A stretch of DNA of 5,549 nt from an uncultured Eubacterium sp. (GTDB taxonomy: Bacteria; Bacillota; Clostridia; Lachnospirales; Lachnospiraceae), in NCBI GenBank assembly GCA_934317205.1, contig CAKREL010000119.1, positions 1 through 5,549 of the forward strand. The letters run 5' to 3'. Position numbers and translations under genes: made by a program. Every line of letters starts with the position of its first letter. The stretch's first letter is position 1. Under the pieces are notes generated by a model. That model had not been told where the DNA came from, ran no database searches, and worked only from the letters and a program-made list of their open reading frames with translations. This document shows positions 1 through 5,549 of the stretch, piece by piece.

Positions 1-21
1 GCAGAATAGGAAAATAGCAGA

Positions 22-27
22 AGGGAG
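22..27 (+). promoter_or_regulatory. Ribosome binding site of rhaB
   Basis: AGGGAG lies six bases before the ATG at 34. Only 33 bases precede the gene in this window, so the promoter and any operator or upstream gene lie outside it. Confidence 0.7.
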
Positions 28-33
28 AATTGC

Positions 34-1431
34 ATGAAATATTATCTTGCAGTGGATATCGGGGCTTCCAGCGGAAGACTGATCCTAGGACACCGGGATG
101 CAGGCAAAATGATTCTGGAAGAAGTACACCGTTTCGGAAACGGAATGGAAATGCGAAATGGGCATCTTACCTGGAATATCGAGCAGCTGTTTGCTGAGAT
201 CATTACCGGAATGAAAAAATGTGCGGAAATTGGAAAAATTCCGGAGAGTATCGGCGTAGACACCTGGGCGGTAGATTTTGTGCTTCTGGATGCAAAGGAG
301 CAGCGTCTTGGTGATGCGGTTGGATACCGTGATTACAGAACACAGGGCATGGATCAGAAAGTTTATGAGGTGATCAGTAAGGACGATCTTTATCTGCGCA
401 CTGGTATTCAGAAGCAGCCATTTAATACAATTTATCAGCTGATGGCTGTAAAGGAGCAAACACCGGAACAGATGGAACAGGCGGAAACGCTTCTGATGAT
501 ACCGGATTATCTGCATTTCCTGCTGAGTGGACAGAAAGTGACGGAATACACCAACGCTTCCACCACACAGCTTTTGGATCCGCAGACAAAGGACTGGGAT
601 TGGGATCTCATCGATCGGTTGGGCTATAAGAGAGAACTGTTCCAGAAAATTTGTCTTCCAGGTACAAATCTTGGAAGTCTGACACCGGAGATTGCCGCAG
701 AGGTTGGATTTACCTGTGAGGTAGTCGTTCCGGCAACACATGACACGGGAGCAGCAGTTATGGCTGTCCCGGCAGCAGAGGATCAGGTACTTTATATCAG
801 TTCCGGCACATGGTCTCTGCTGGGAACAGAAGTGAAAGAGGCTATCTGTACTGTTGAGAGCCAGCAGTTCAATTTTACTAATGAGGGCGGATATGATTAC
901 CGGTTCCGTTATCTGAAAAATATTATGGGAATGTGGATGATCAATTCCGCACGGAAAGAGCTGGCACCGGATATGAGCTTTTCTGACATTTGCGAAGGTG
1001 CGGCAAAGCAGAGCATTTCTTCCATCGTAGATGCAAATTCTGATCGGTTTCTTGCACCGGAGAGCATGGCGAAGGAAGTACAGAACGCCTGCGCTGAGAG
1101 TGGTCAACAGGTTCCGAAGGGCATCTGGGAAACAGCAGCAGTGATTTACAACAGTCTGGCAGAGTGTTATGCACAGACAGCTCATGAAGTCGAAAAAATG
1201 ACAGGTGTATCTTATGACTGCATTTATATCATTGGCGGTGGAGCAAATGCGGATTATTTGAACCGGCTGACTGCAAAAGCATGTCAGAAAAAAGTCTGTG
1301 CGGGACCGGTTGAGGCAACTGCGATTGGAAATATTTCCGCACAGATGATAGCTGCCGGTGAACTGGAAAATTTAAAAACTGCGAGAGAATGTATTTATCA
1401 TTCTTTTGACATCGCGGAATATGGAGCATAG
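34..1431 (+). CDS. rhaB: Rhamnulokinase (L-rhamnulose kinase), FGGY family
   Basis: Phosphorylates L-rhamnulose with ATP to L-rhamnulose 1-phosphate in the cytoplasm. The 465-aa protein shows the FGGY sugar-kinase fold in order. The N-terminal phosphate loop is DIGASSGR (residues 8-15). The rhamnulokinase-typical stretches are GVDTWAVDFVLLD (74-86), YRDYRT (98-103) and GIQKQPFNTIYQL (124-136). The catalytic base is probably Asp237 in ATHDTGAAV, the same number as the E. coli RhaB base as I recall it. SSGTWSLLG (256-264) and the C-terminal nucleotide-binding motifs GGG (401-403) and GPVEATAIGN (424-433) follow. Length is slightly under the roughly 490 aa of E. coli RhaB, with no sign of truncation. 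The ATG at 34 has AGGGAG at 22-27, six bases upstream, and directly begins the conserved strand. The aldolase downstream supports rhamnulose over other ketoses. Identification is secure from motifs; substrate is inferred from family resemblance and context. Confidence 0.95.
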   Translation: MKYYLAVDIGASSGRLILGHRDAGKMILEEVHRFGNGMEMRNGHLTWNIEQLFAEIITGMKKCAEIGKIPESIGVDTWAVDFVLLDAKEQRLGDAVGYRDYRTQGMDQKVYEVISKDDLYLRTGIQKQPFNTIYQLMAVKEQTPEQMEQAETLLMIPDYLHFLLSGQKVTEYTNASTTQLLDPQTKDWDWDLIDRLGYKRELFQKICLPGTNLGSLTPEIAAEVGFTCEVVVPATHDTGAAVMAVPAAEDQVLYISSGTWSLLGTEVKEAICTVESQQFNFTNEGGYDYRFRYLKNIMGMWMINSARKELAPDMSFSDICEGAAKQSISSIVDANSDRFLAPESMAKEVQNACAESGQQVPKGIWETAAVIYNSLAECYAQTAHEVEKMTGVSYDCIYIIGGGANADYLNRLTAKACQKKVCAGPVEATAIGNISAQMIAAGELENLKTARECIYHSFDIAEYGA

Positions 1432-1452
1432 AGCAGATATCAATCTGTTTTT
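1432..1452 (+). terminator. Weak hairpin with T-run after rhaB (possible attenuator)
   Basis: Immediately after the rhaB stop codon, agcagat (1432-1438) can pair with atctgtt (1443-1449), counting one G-T wobble, around a four-base loop. Five T follow or overlap the stem at 1448-1452. The core is only five Watson-Crick pairs, mostly A/T, so full termination is unlikely. It could reduce read-through into the isomerase gene, or be chance. Confidence 0.3.
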
Positions 1453-1502
1453 ATAGAAGAAAAATAAGAAATATGTAAACAGTAATTAGAATACAAAAGT
1501 AT

Positions 1503-1511
1503 GGAGAGGAG
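1503..1511 (+). promoter_or_regulatory. Ribosome binding site that sets the isomerase start at 1516
   Basis: The purine block GGAGAGGAG lies 4-9 bases before the ATG at 1516, depending on which GGAG or AGGAG pairs. The in-frame ATG at 1501 overlaps this block and has no Shine-Dalgarno of its own, since the sequence before it is A+T-rich. The block therefore argues for initiation at 1516. Confidence 0.75.
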
Positions 1512-1515
1512 TCAT

Positions 1516-2937
1516 ATGTTAGTAGAAACAAAGGCAAAAATTGGTGTTTTTTCTATCGCACTGGGTGCATATCTGCCACAGTTTCCGTCCCTGGTGCCGG
1601 AATTTGAGCAGCAGTATGAAGCATTTAAAAAAACAATTCCGGATACCGTAGAAATTGTGGATGGAGGAATTGTTACAACAAAAGAGTTATCTATGGAAGC
1701 AGGTGATAAATTCCGTGCGGCAGATGTAGATCTGGTTATTTTACAGTTGCTTACTTACGCAACAAGTTATAACATGCTTCCGGCAATTCGGGATCTGGAT
1801 GTACCGGTAGTTCTGGTAAATGTACAGAAGAAAAAAACACCGGATTATGAACATACAGATACAGCCACCTGGCTGGGCGAATTATATGCATGTGGCGCAG
1901 TTGGTGAGATGGTAGCAGATCTGGAGCGCGCGGGCAAGAGACATGCTGTTATTACAGGCGTGGTAGAAGGCGGCGATGCATATGTAGCACAGGAGATTGA
2001 TGAGTGGTGTCGTGCAGCGCAGGTAAGAAGAAGATTCCGTTATACCAATATTGCACAGATCGGCAGACCGTATCCGGGCATGATGGATCTCTACATTGAT
2101 GAGACAAACCTTTACAACCGTATGGGATTGTATACCAAGCAGTTTGACTGGGAGAAAATGTGGGCCATTGCAGATCATATCACTGATGAGGCAGCCATCC
2201 GTGCAAAAGCAGAAGATATTCTGGATACTTTCGAAATCGAAGGCGGAGCTACTGTTGAGACTGTCTGGGATATGGCAAGATACGTGGTTGCTTTCGAAGA
2301 ATGGGTAAAAGCAGAAGATATTGCACTTGTAGCATCCCATTATGATGGATTTGCACAGGGTGTTGCAGGAAAATTGGATAGTATGTTGATCCCGGCATTT
2401 TCCATGCTGATCAAACAGGGTACCGCATGTGCCGTAGAAGGAGATATGAAAGTAGCTATGGCCATGAGCATCCTGAAAACAATTTCTGGAACCGGTCAGC
2501 TTTCAGAGATGTACTCCATTGATTTTGAAAAAGACATCTGTATTATCGGACATTCCGGATCCGGCGATGCGGATATTTCACAGGCACGCAAACCGTCGAT
2601 GAAGATTGTTGATGTCTTTCATGGAAAAACGGGCGGTGGTTATCTGACACAGTTCTATCCGCCGATAGGAGATGTTACTTACCTCGGAATCACGCAGGAC
2701 AAAGACGGACATTTCAAATTTGTTGTGGCAGAAGGCGTAAACGAGGACGGACCGATCTTTACCTTCGGTGATACCAATATGAGAACCAGATTTTCCATCG
2801 GTGCAAGAGAATTCTGCAACAGATGGAGTGAGGCAGGTCCGACTCATCATATGGCAGCAGCAGTGGGAAGACATATTGATACGATTCTGAAAGTTGCAAA
2901 AATATTGAATGTACCTGTTGACATTATTTGCAGATAA
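1516..2937 (+). CDS. AraA/FucI-superfamily sugar isomerase, probable L-rhamnose isomerase role
   Basis: Likely a metal-dependent aldose-ketose isomerase feeding RhaB, converting L-rhamnose to L-rhamnulose. The 473-aa protein (start at 1516) resembles the L-arabinose isomerase family (COG2160-type) and is usually annotated only as an L-fucose/L-arabinose isomerase family protein. By eye alignment to E. coli AraA, the four metal ligands (Glu306, Glu333, His350, His450) have counterparts. These are Glu308 in AVEGDMKVA, Glu331 in SEMYSIDF, His346 in IIGHSG and His444 or His445 in GPTHHM. The N-terminal part (about 1-180) looks like the alternating alpha/beta substrate-binding region, with no signal peptide or membrane segment. 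It does not resemble the TIM-barrel RhaA or RhaI that I know. Its place between rhaB and rhaD implies the rhamnose step; arabinose or fucose activity is possible. Family call is strong; substrate is inferred. Confidence 0.85.
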   Translation: MLVETKAKIGVFSIALGAYLPQFPSLVPEFEQQYEAFKKTIPDTVEIVDGGIVTTKELSMEAGDKFRAADVDLVILQLLTYATSYNMLPAIRDLDVPVVLVNVQKKKTPDYEHTDTATWLGELYACGAVGEMVADLERAGKRHAVITGVVEGGDAYVAQEIDEWCRAAQVRRRFRYTNIAQIGRPYPGMMDLYIDETNLYNRMGLYTKQFDWEKMWAIADHITDEAAIRAKAEDILDTFEIEGGATVETVWDMARYVVAFEEWVKAEDIALVASHYDGFAQGVAGKLDSMLIPAFSMLIKQGTACAVEGDMKVAMAMSILKTISGTGQLSEMYSIDFEKDICIIGHSGSGDADISQARKPSMKIVDVFHGKTGGGYLTQFYPPIGDVTYLGITQDKDGHFKFVVAEGVNEDGPIFTFGDTNMRTRFSIGAREFCNRWSEAGPTHHMAAAVGRHIDTILKVAKILNVPVDIICR

Positions 2938-2978
2938 TCAGGTTGTGAAAGAATTGTTAATAGAAAAGTAAGTAAACG

Positions 2979-3028
2979 TAAGTAGCTGTGACAACATGGC
3001 AAAATTAAGTAGCTGTGATAACATGGCA
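2979..3028 (+). repeat. Two-copy direct repeat, 27-base period, upstream of rhaD
   Basis: Two 23-base copies (2979-3001 and 3006-3028) match at 22 of 23 positions, the difference being C2992 versus T3019. They are separated by four A/T bases, giving a 27-base period. The core reads agtagctgtga, then c or t, then aacatggca. The second copy ends 13 bases before the rhaD start codon and five bases before its Shine-Dalgarno. Each copy has a weak internal dyad (TGT..ACA). It may be an operator pair, an RNA-level element or a recent tandem duplication; nothing here decides which. Confidence 0.8.
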
Positions 3029-3032
3029 GATT

Positions 3033-3038
3033 GGAGAA
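3033..3038 (+). promoter_or_regulatory. Ribosome binding site that sets the rhaD start at 3042
   Basis: GGAGAA lies before the ATG at 3042, with GGAG ending five bases upstream. A longer frame opens at a GTG at 3015, but that codon lies within the direct repeat and has no purine-rich site before it. The protein from 3042 also matches the length of known RhaD. Confidence 0.75.
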
Positions 3039-3041
3039 ATT

Positions 3042-3863
3042 ATGAGATTTTTAGACGCAGATTTTGTAAAAGGATTTATCAGAATGGCAGATGACGGCTG
3101 GAATCAGGGCTGGCATGAGAGAAACGGCGGAAACCTTTCCTACCGTGTAAAACCGGAGGAAGTAGAGAGTGTAAAAGAAAACTTTGAAGCAAAAGACTGG
3201 CAGCCGATCGGCACAAGCGTACCAAACCTCGCAGGCGAGTATTTTCTTGTAACCGGCAGTGGCAAATATTTCCGCAACGTCAGCATCAAACCGGAAGACA
3301 GCATCTGCATGATCGAACTGGATGAAAAAGGTGAGAATTACCGCATCGTCTGGGGACTTGTAAATGGCGGCAGACCGACTTCTGAGCTTCCAAGCCACCT
3401 AATGAACCTGGAAGTAAAAAAACTGCAGGATGAGAGATATCGTGTCGTATATCATGCACATACAACAAACATCATTGCTCTGACATTCGTGCTTCCGTTA
3501 GAGGATCGTGTATTTACAAGAGAATTATGGGAGATGGCTACAGAGTGTCCGGTTGTATTCCCAGATGGTATCGGTGTGGTTCCGTGGATGGTTCCGGGCG
3601 GAAGAGAGATCGCCGTTGCCACAAGTGAATTAATGAAAAAATATGATCTGGCTATCTGGGCACATCATGGAATGTTCGCAGCAGGATTTGATTTTGACCT
3701 GACATTCGGCCTGATGCACACAGCGGAAAAATCGGCAGAAATCCTGGTAAAAATGTTATCCATGAGACCGGATAAACTTCAGACAATCACACCGGATGAT
3801 TTCCGCCATCTTGCAAAAGACTTCAATGTGACACTTCCGGAAGAATTCTTATACGAAAAATAA
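3042..3863 (+). CDS. rhaD: Rhamnulose-1-phosphate aldolase (class II)
   Basis: Cleaves L-rhamnulose 1-phosphate into dihydroxyacetone phosphate and L-lactaldehyde. It is a zinc-dependent class II aldolase of the AraD/FucA/RhaD fold. From the ATG at 3042 the protein is 273 aa, against 274 for E. coli RhaD. Visible signatures are the phosphate-binding ERNGGNLSYR (26-35), TGSGKYFRN (71-79) and SELPSH (114-119). Glu115 is in the place of the catalytic Glu117. HAH gives His138 and His140 as zinc ligands, and AHHG gives the third, His209. The RhaD-type insert around VWGLVNGGRPTSE separates it from the shorter FucA. There is no N-terminal extension of the kind that targets aldolases to bacterial microcompartments, so it is probably cytosolic. 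It follows the isomerase after 104 bases and precedes fucO, which removes its lactaldehyde product. Confidence 0.95.
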   Translation: MRFLDADFVKGFIRMADDGWNQGWHERNGGNLSYRVKPEEVESVKENFEAKDWQPIGTSVPNLAGEYFLVTGSGKYFRNVSIKPEDSICMIELDEKGENYRIVWGLVNGGRPTSELPSHLMNLEVKKLQDERYRVVYHAHTTNIIALTFVLPLEDRVFTRELWEMATECPVVFPDGIGVVPWMVPGGREIAVATSELMKKYDLAIWAHHGMFAAGFDFDLTFGLMHTAEKSAEILVKMLSMRPDKLQTITPDDFRHLAKDFNVTLPEEFLYEK

Positions 3864-3909
3864 GAAGAATATACAAATATTTGATTTAGATAAATGTAAT
3901 TGTGGGAAA

Positions 3910-3932
3910 AATGCTCATAAAAGCAGGGCATT
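3910..3932 (+). other. Weak stem-loop in the rhaD-fucO gap
   Basis: aatgctc (3910-3916) can pair with gggcatt (3926-3932), with one T-G wobble, around a nine-base loop, and is followed by the A/T-rich taatttta. It sits about 30 bases before the fucO start codon. The stem is too short and the T-run too broken for a confident terminator. An attenuator or processing site is possible, and so is chance. No convincing -35/-10 pair was found in this gap. Confidence 0.25.
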
Positions 3933-3947
3933 AATTTTATAAAGAGA

Positions 3948-3955
3948 AAGGATGA
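3948..3955 (+). promoter_or_regulatory. Ribosome binding site that sets the fucO start at 3964
   Basis: AAGGATGA places an AAGGA Shine-Dalgarno 11 bases before the ATG at 3964. The in-frame ATG at 3952 begins inside this site and cannot use it. Initiation at 3964 also gives the N-terminus MANR seen in E. coli FucO. Confidence 0.7.
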
Positions 3956-3963
3956 AAAATATT

Positions 3964-5109
3964 ATGGCAAACAGAATCAACTTGAACCAGACATCTTATC
4001 ATGGAGCAGGAGCAATCGAAGAGATTGCAAATGAAGCAAAAGCACATGGATTTAAAAAGGCATTTGTCTGCTCAGATCCGGATCTTATTAAATTTCATGT
4101 GACAAGCAAAGTTACTGATATTCTTGATAAAAATGGTCTGGAATATGAGGTATACTCAGATATCAAACCAAATCCGACCATCGAAAATGTACAGCACGGT
4201 GTTCAGGCGTTTAAAAATTCCGGCGCAGATTACCTGATCGCGATCGGAGGAGGTTCTTCTATGGATACTTCCAAAGCGATCGGCATTATTATTGCAAATC
4301 CGGAATTTGAAGATGTGAGAAGTCTCGAAGGTGTGGCACCGACAAAGAACCCTTGTGTACCGATTATCGCAGTTCCGACGACAGCAGGTACAGCAGCAGA
4401 GGTTACTATCAATTACGTTATCACAGATGTAGAGAGAAAACGTAAATTTGTATGCGTAGATCCGCATGATATGCCAATCATCGCAATTATCGATCCGGAA
4501 ATGATGTCTTCCATGCCAAAAGGACTGACTGCTTCTACCGGTATGGATGCACTGACCCATGCGATTGAGGGATATACGACAAAAGCTGCATGGGAAATGA
4601 CAGATATGTTCCATCTGAAAGCTATTGAACTGATCTCCAAATCTCTTCGCGGAGCAGTTGATAATACAAAAGAGGGACGTGAAGGAATGGCTCTCGGTCA
4701 GTATATTGCCGGTATGGGATTTTCCAATGTAGGACTTGGCATCGCACATTCCATGGCTCATACACTCGGTGCTGTTTATGACACACCGCACGGTGTAGCA
4801 TGTGCAATGATGCTTCCAATCGTTATGGAGTATAACCAGGAGTGCACCGGTGAAAAATATCGTGAAATTGCAAGAGCAATGGGCGTACAGGGTGTAGATA
4901 CTATGTCTCAGGAAGAGTACAGAAAAGCAGCTATCGAAGCTGTTAAGAAACTTTCTGCTGATGTTGGAATCCCGACAAAACTGGATGCGATCAAAGAAGA
5001 AAATCTTCAGTTTCTGGCTGAATCTGCTCATGCAGATGCATGTGCACCGGGCAATCCGAAAGATGCAAGTGTAGAAGATCTGAAAGAACTGTTCCGCAAG
5101 ATCATGTAA
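3964..5109 (+). CDS. fucO: Lactaldehyde reductase (1,2-propanediol oxidoreductase), iron-containing alcohol dehydrogenase
   Basis: Reduces L-lactaldehyde from the RhaD reaction to L-1,2-propanediol with NADH, recycling NAD+ during anaerobic growth on deoxysugars. From 3964 the protein is 381 aa and closely follows E. coli FucO along its length. It begins MANR, carries the nucleotide-binding GGGSSMD (95-101), and has SLEGVAPTKNP (120-130) and PTTAGTAAEVTINYVITD (138-155). The iron ligands are Asp195 and His199 (MDALTHAIEGY), His262 (AHSMAH) and His276 (TPHG), each one less than the E. coli numbering (196, 200, 263, 277) as I recall it. No aldehyde-dehydrogenase fusion is present. It ends the rhamnose gene run and is followed 19 bases later by a strong terminator. 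The enzyme would serve fucose breakdown equally well; here the neighbours point to rhamnose. Confidence 0.95.
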   Translation: MANRINLNQTSYHGAGAIEEIANEAKAHGFKKAFVCSDPDLIKFHVTSKVTDILDKNGLEYEVYSDIKPNPTIENVQHGVQAFKNSGADYLIAIGGGSSMDTSKAIGIIIANPEFEDVRSLEGVAPTKNPCVPIIAVPTTAGTAAEVTINYVITDVERKRKFVCVDPHDMPIIAIIDPEMMSSMPKGLTASTGMDALTHAIEGYTTKAAWEMTDMFHLKAIELISKSLRGAVDNTKEGREGMALGQYIAGMGFSNVGLGIAHSMAHTLGAVYDTPHGVACAMMLPIVMEYNQECTGEKYREIARAMGVQGVDTMSQEEYRKAAIEAVKKLSADVGIPTKLDAIKEENLQFLAESAHADACAPGNPKDASVEDLKELFRKIM

Positions 5110-5128
5110 TATAAAAGATGCACCACAT

Positions 5129-5168
5129 GAAAGAGCCCCGATTTGGTTAGGATCGGGGCTCTTTCTTT
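5129..5168 (+). terminator. Rho-independent terminator of the rhamnose genes
   Basis: A perfect 14-bp stem pairs gaaagagccccgat (5129-5142) with atcggggctctttc (5152-5165) around a nine-base loop and runs into a T-rich tail (tttgctttg). The plus-strand tail is more T-rich than the minus-strand one, so it mainly serves fucO. Together with the convergent gene beyond it, it marks the end of the plus-strand transcription unit. Confidence 0.9.
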
Positions 5169-5216
5169 GCTTTGTATATTGTAAAATAGAGGGAAAATGT
5201 TAAAAAAAGTCTAGAT

Positions 5217-5269
5217 GTGCAGTGATTCTGAGATGAATATGTCAGCTTACGCTGACCAGAATCACGCAC
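5217..5269 (-). repeat. Nested inverted repeat / structured RNA candidate downstream of the carbamate kinase gene
   Basis: The outer arms gtgc-a-gtgattctg (5217-5230) and cagaatcacgcac (5257-5269) pair over 13 bp with a single bulged A at 5221. Inside, gtcagc (5241-5246) pairs with gctgac (5251-5256) around ttac. The inner stem is joined directly to the outer stem on one side, while ten unpaired bases (5231-5240) lie on the other. Read on the minus strand, the loop is GTAA closed by C-G, which is a GNRA tetraloop, so the RNA is more plausible from the carbamate kinase direction. A run of seven T follows on that strand at 5208-5202, eight bases past the stem. It could be that gene's terminator, a dispersed palindromic repeat or a small structured RNA. 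Confidence 0.6.
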
Positions 5270-5279
5270 CAAGTCTCAC

Positions 5280-5300
5280 ATTCGTTCGATTTGAACGAAT
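5280..5300. repeat. Perfect 8-bp inverted repeat in the convergent gap
   Basis: attcgttc (5280-5287) pairs perfectly with gaacgaat (5293-5300) around the five-base loop gattt. It lies 28 bases beyond the carbamate kinase stop codon on the minus strand and ten bases from the larger structure at 5217-5269. No T-run follows on either strand at a useful distance, so it is not a standard terminator. It may belong to the same element as its neighbour. Confidence 0.5.
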
Positions 5301-5327
5301 AATCAATCAAAAAACAAGATAAAATAA

Positions 5328-5549
5328 TTATTTTTTGATGATACGTGTTCCTGTTGCACCGTTGACACCGTCTTTTGCTTTCTGCAAGAGGGTGATGAGG
5401 GCGGTACGTCCCTCGCCTGATTCGGCAAATTCTACAGCTGCCTGTACTTTCGGAAGCATGGAACCTGGAGCGAAATGTCCTTCTTCCATGTACTGTTTTG
5501 CCTCTTTGACAGAGATGTCATCGAGCCATGTCTCTTCCGGAGTACCGAA
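5328..5549 (-). CDS. arcC: Carbamate kinase, C-terminal part (cut by the window edge)
   Basis: Carbamate kinase interconverts carbamoyl phosphate + ADP and ATP + carbamate/NH3/CO2, the ATP-yielding last step of arginine, agmatine or ureide fermentation. The visible 73 codons, read on the minus strand from 5549 to the TAA at 5330-5328, give the family's C-terminal end. It includes WLDDISVKEAKQYM, then EEGHFAPGSMLPKVQAA, AESGEGRTALITLL and a closing GATGTRI. The lysine of MLPK probably matches an active-site phosphate-binding lysine near position 270 of known enzymes. A full protein is about 310 aa, so roughly three quarters lies beyond 5549. The gene converges on fucO and is not part of the rhamnose unit. 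Which pathway it serves cannot be told here because its upstream neighbours are outside the window. Confidence 0.9.
   Translation of the reverse strand, partial: FGTPEETWLDDISVKEAKQYMEEGHFAPGSMLPKVQAAVEFAESGEGRTALITLLQKAKDGVNGATGTRIIKK

Noticed and set aside
85..1185. 366-codon open frame on the minus strand across rhaB
   Set aside because: It lies wholly antisense to a clearly recognisable kinase, has a cysteine- and histidine-rich composition without domain features, and matches no family I know. It is a shadow of rhaB codon use.
1475..1492. tgtaaacagtaatta and tagaat as a catabolite (cre) site or -10 box ahead of the isomerase
   Set aside because: The first lacks the central CG and closing CA of the cre consensus. 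The second has no -35 at the right distance.
1501..1503. Upstream in-frame ATG for the isomerase
   Set aside because: It overlaps the Shine-Dalgarno block used by the ATG at 1516 and has no ribosome site of its own.
3015..3017. GTG start giving rhaD nine extra residues
   Set aside because: It lies inside the direct repeat with no purine-rich site before it. The ATG at 3042 has GGAG at good spacing and gives the family length.
2996..3094. 32-codon open frame starting in the direct repeat and running into rhaD in another frame
   Set aside because: No Shine-Dalgarno precedes the ATG and the second half only overlaps rhaD. The in-frame repeat follows from the 27-base period.
3874..3883. caaatatttg palindrome downstream of rhaD
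   Set aside because: It is ten A/T-dominated bases, expected by chance in such a gap, with no supporting promoter or second copy.
4156..5031. 291-codon open frame on the minus strand across fucO
   Set aside because: It is antisense to a strongly conserved gene, with a low-complexity Cys/His/Ser-rich translation and no recognisable motif.

Overview
The window looks like a piece of a Firmicutes genome, most likely a gut Lachnospiraceae-type anaerobe. The composition is moderately A+T-rich, the genes have purine-rich Shine-Dalgarno sites, rhamnose-degradation genes sit beside a carbamate kinase, and the proteins resemble the clostridial branches of their families. The taxonomic placement is inference from general character, not from a marker gene.

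Positions 34-5109 hold four plus-strand genes that together form a complete L-rhamnose (6-deoxyhexose) catabolic route. They are rhaB (rhamnulokinase), an AraA/FucI-superfamily ketol-isomerase, rhaD (rhamnulose-1-phosphate aldolase) and fucO (lactaldehyde reductase). The expected flow is L-rhamnose -> L-rhamnulose (isomerase) -> L-rhamnulose 1-phosphate (RhaB) -> dihydroxyacetone phosphate + L-lactaldehyde (RhaD). FucO then reduces the lactaldehyde to 1,2-propanediol, regenerating NAD+ under anaerobic conditions. The notable point is that the isomerase slot holds an arabinose-isomerase-type protein rather than a classical RhaA. No regulator, transporter, mutarotase or microcompartment gene lies inside the window.

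The four genes are separated by gaps of 84, 104 and 100 bases, which is loose for an operon. The first gap starts with a weak hairpin followed by five T. The second holds a tight 27-base-period direct repeat just upstream of rhaD. The third holds a weak hairpin upstream of fucO. A strong 14-bp-stem terminator follows fucO at 5129-5168.

Downstream of that terminator is a convergent intergenic stretch (5169-5327) with two inverted repeats. One is an elaborate stem-loop whose minus-strand loop reads as a GNRA tetraloop. The window ends in the C-terminal quarter of a minus-strand carbamate kinase gene (5328-5549), cut by the window edge.
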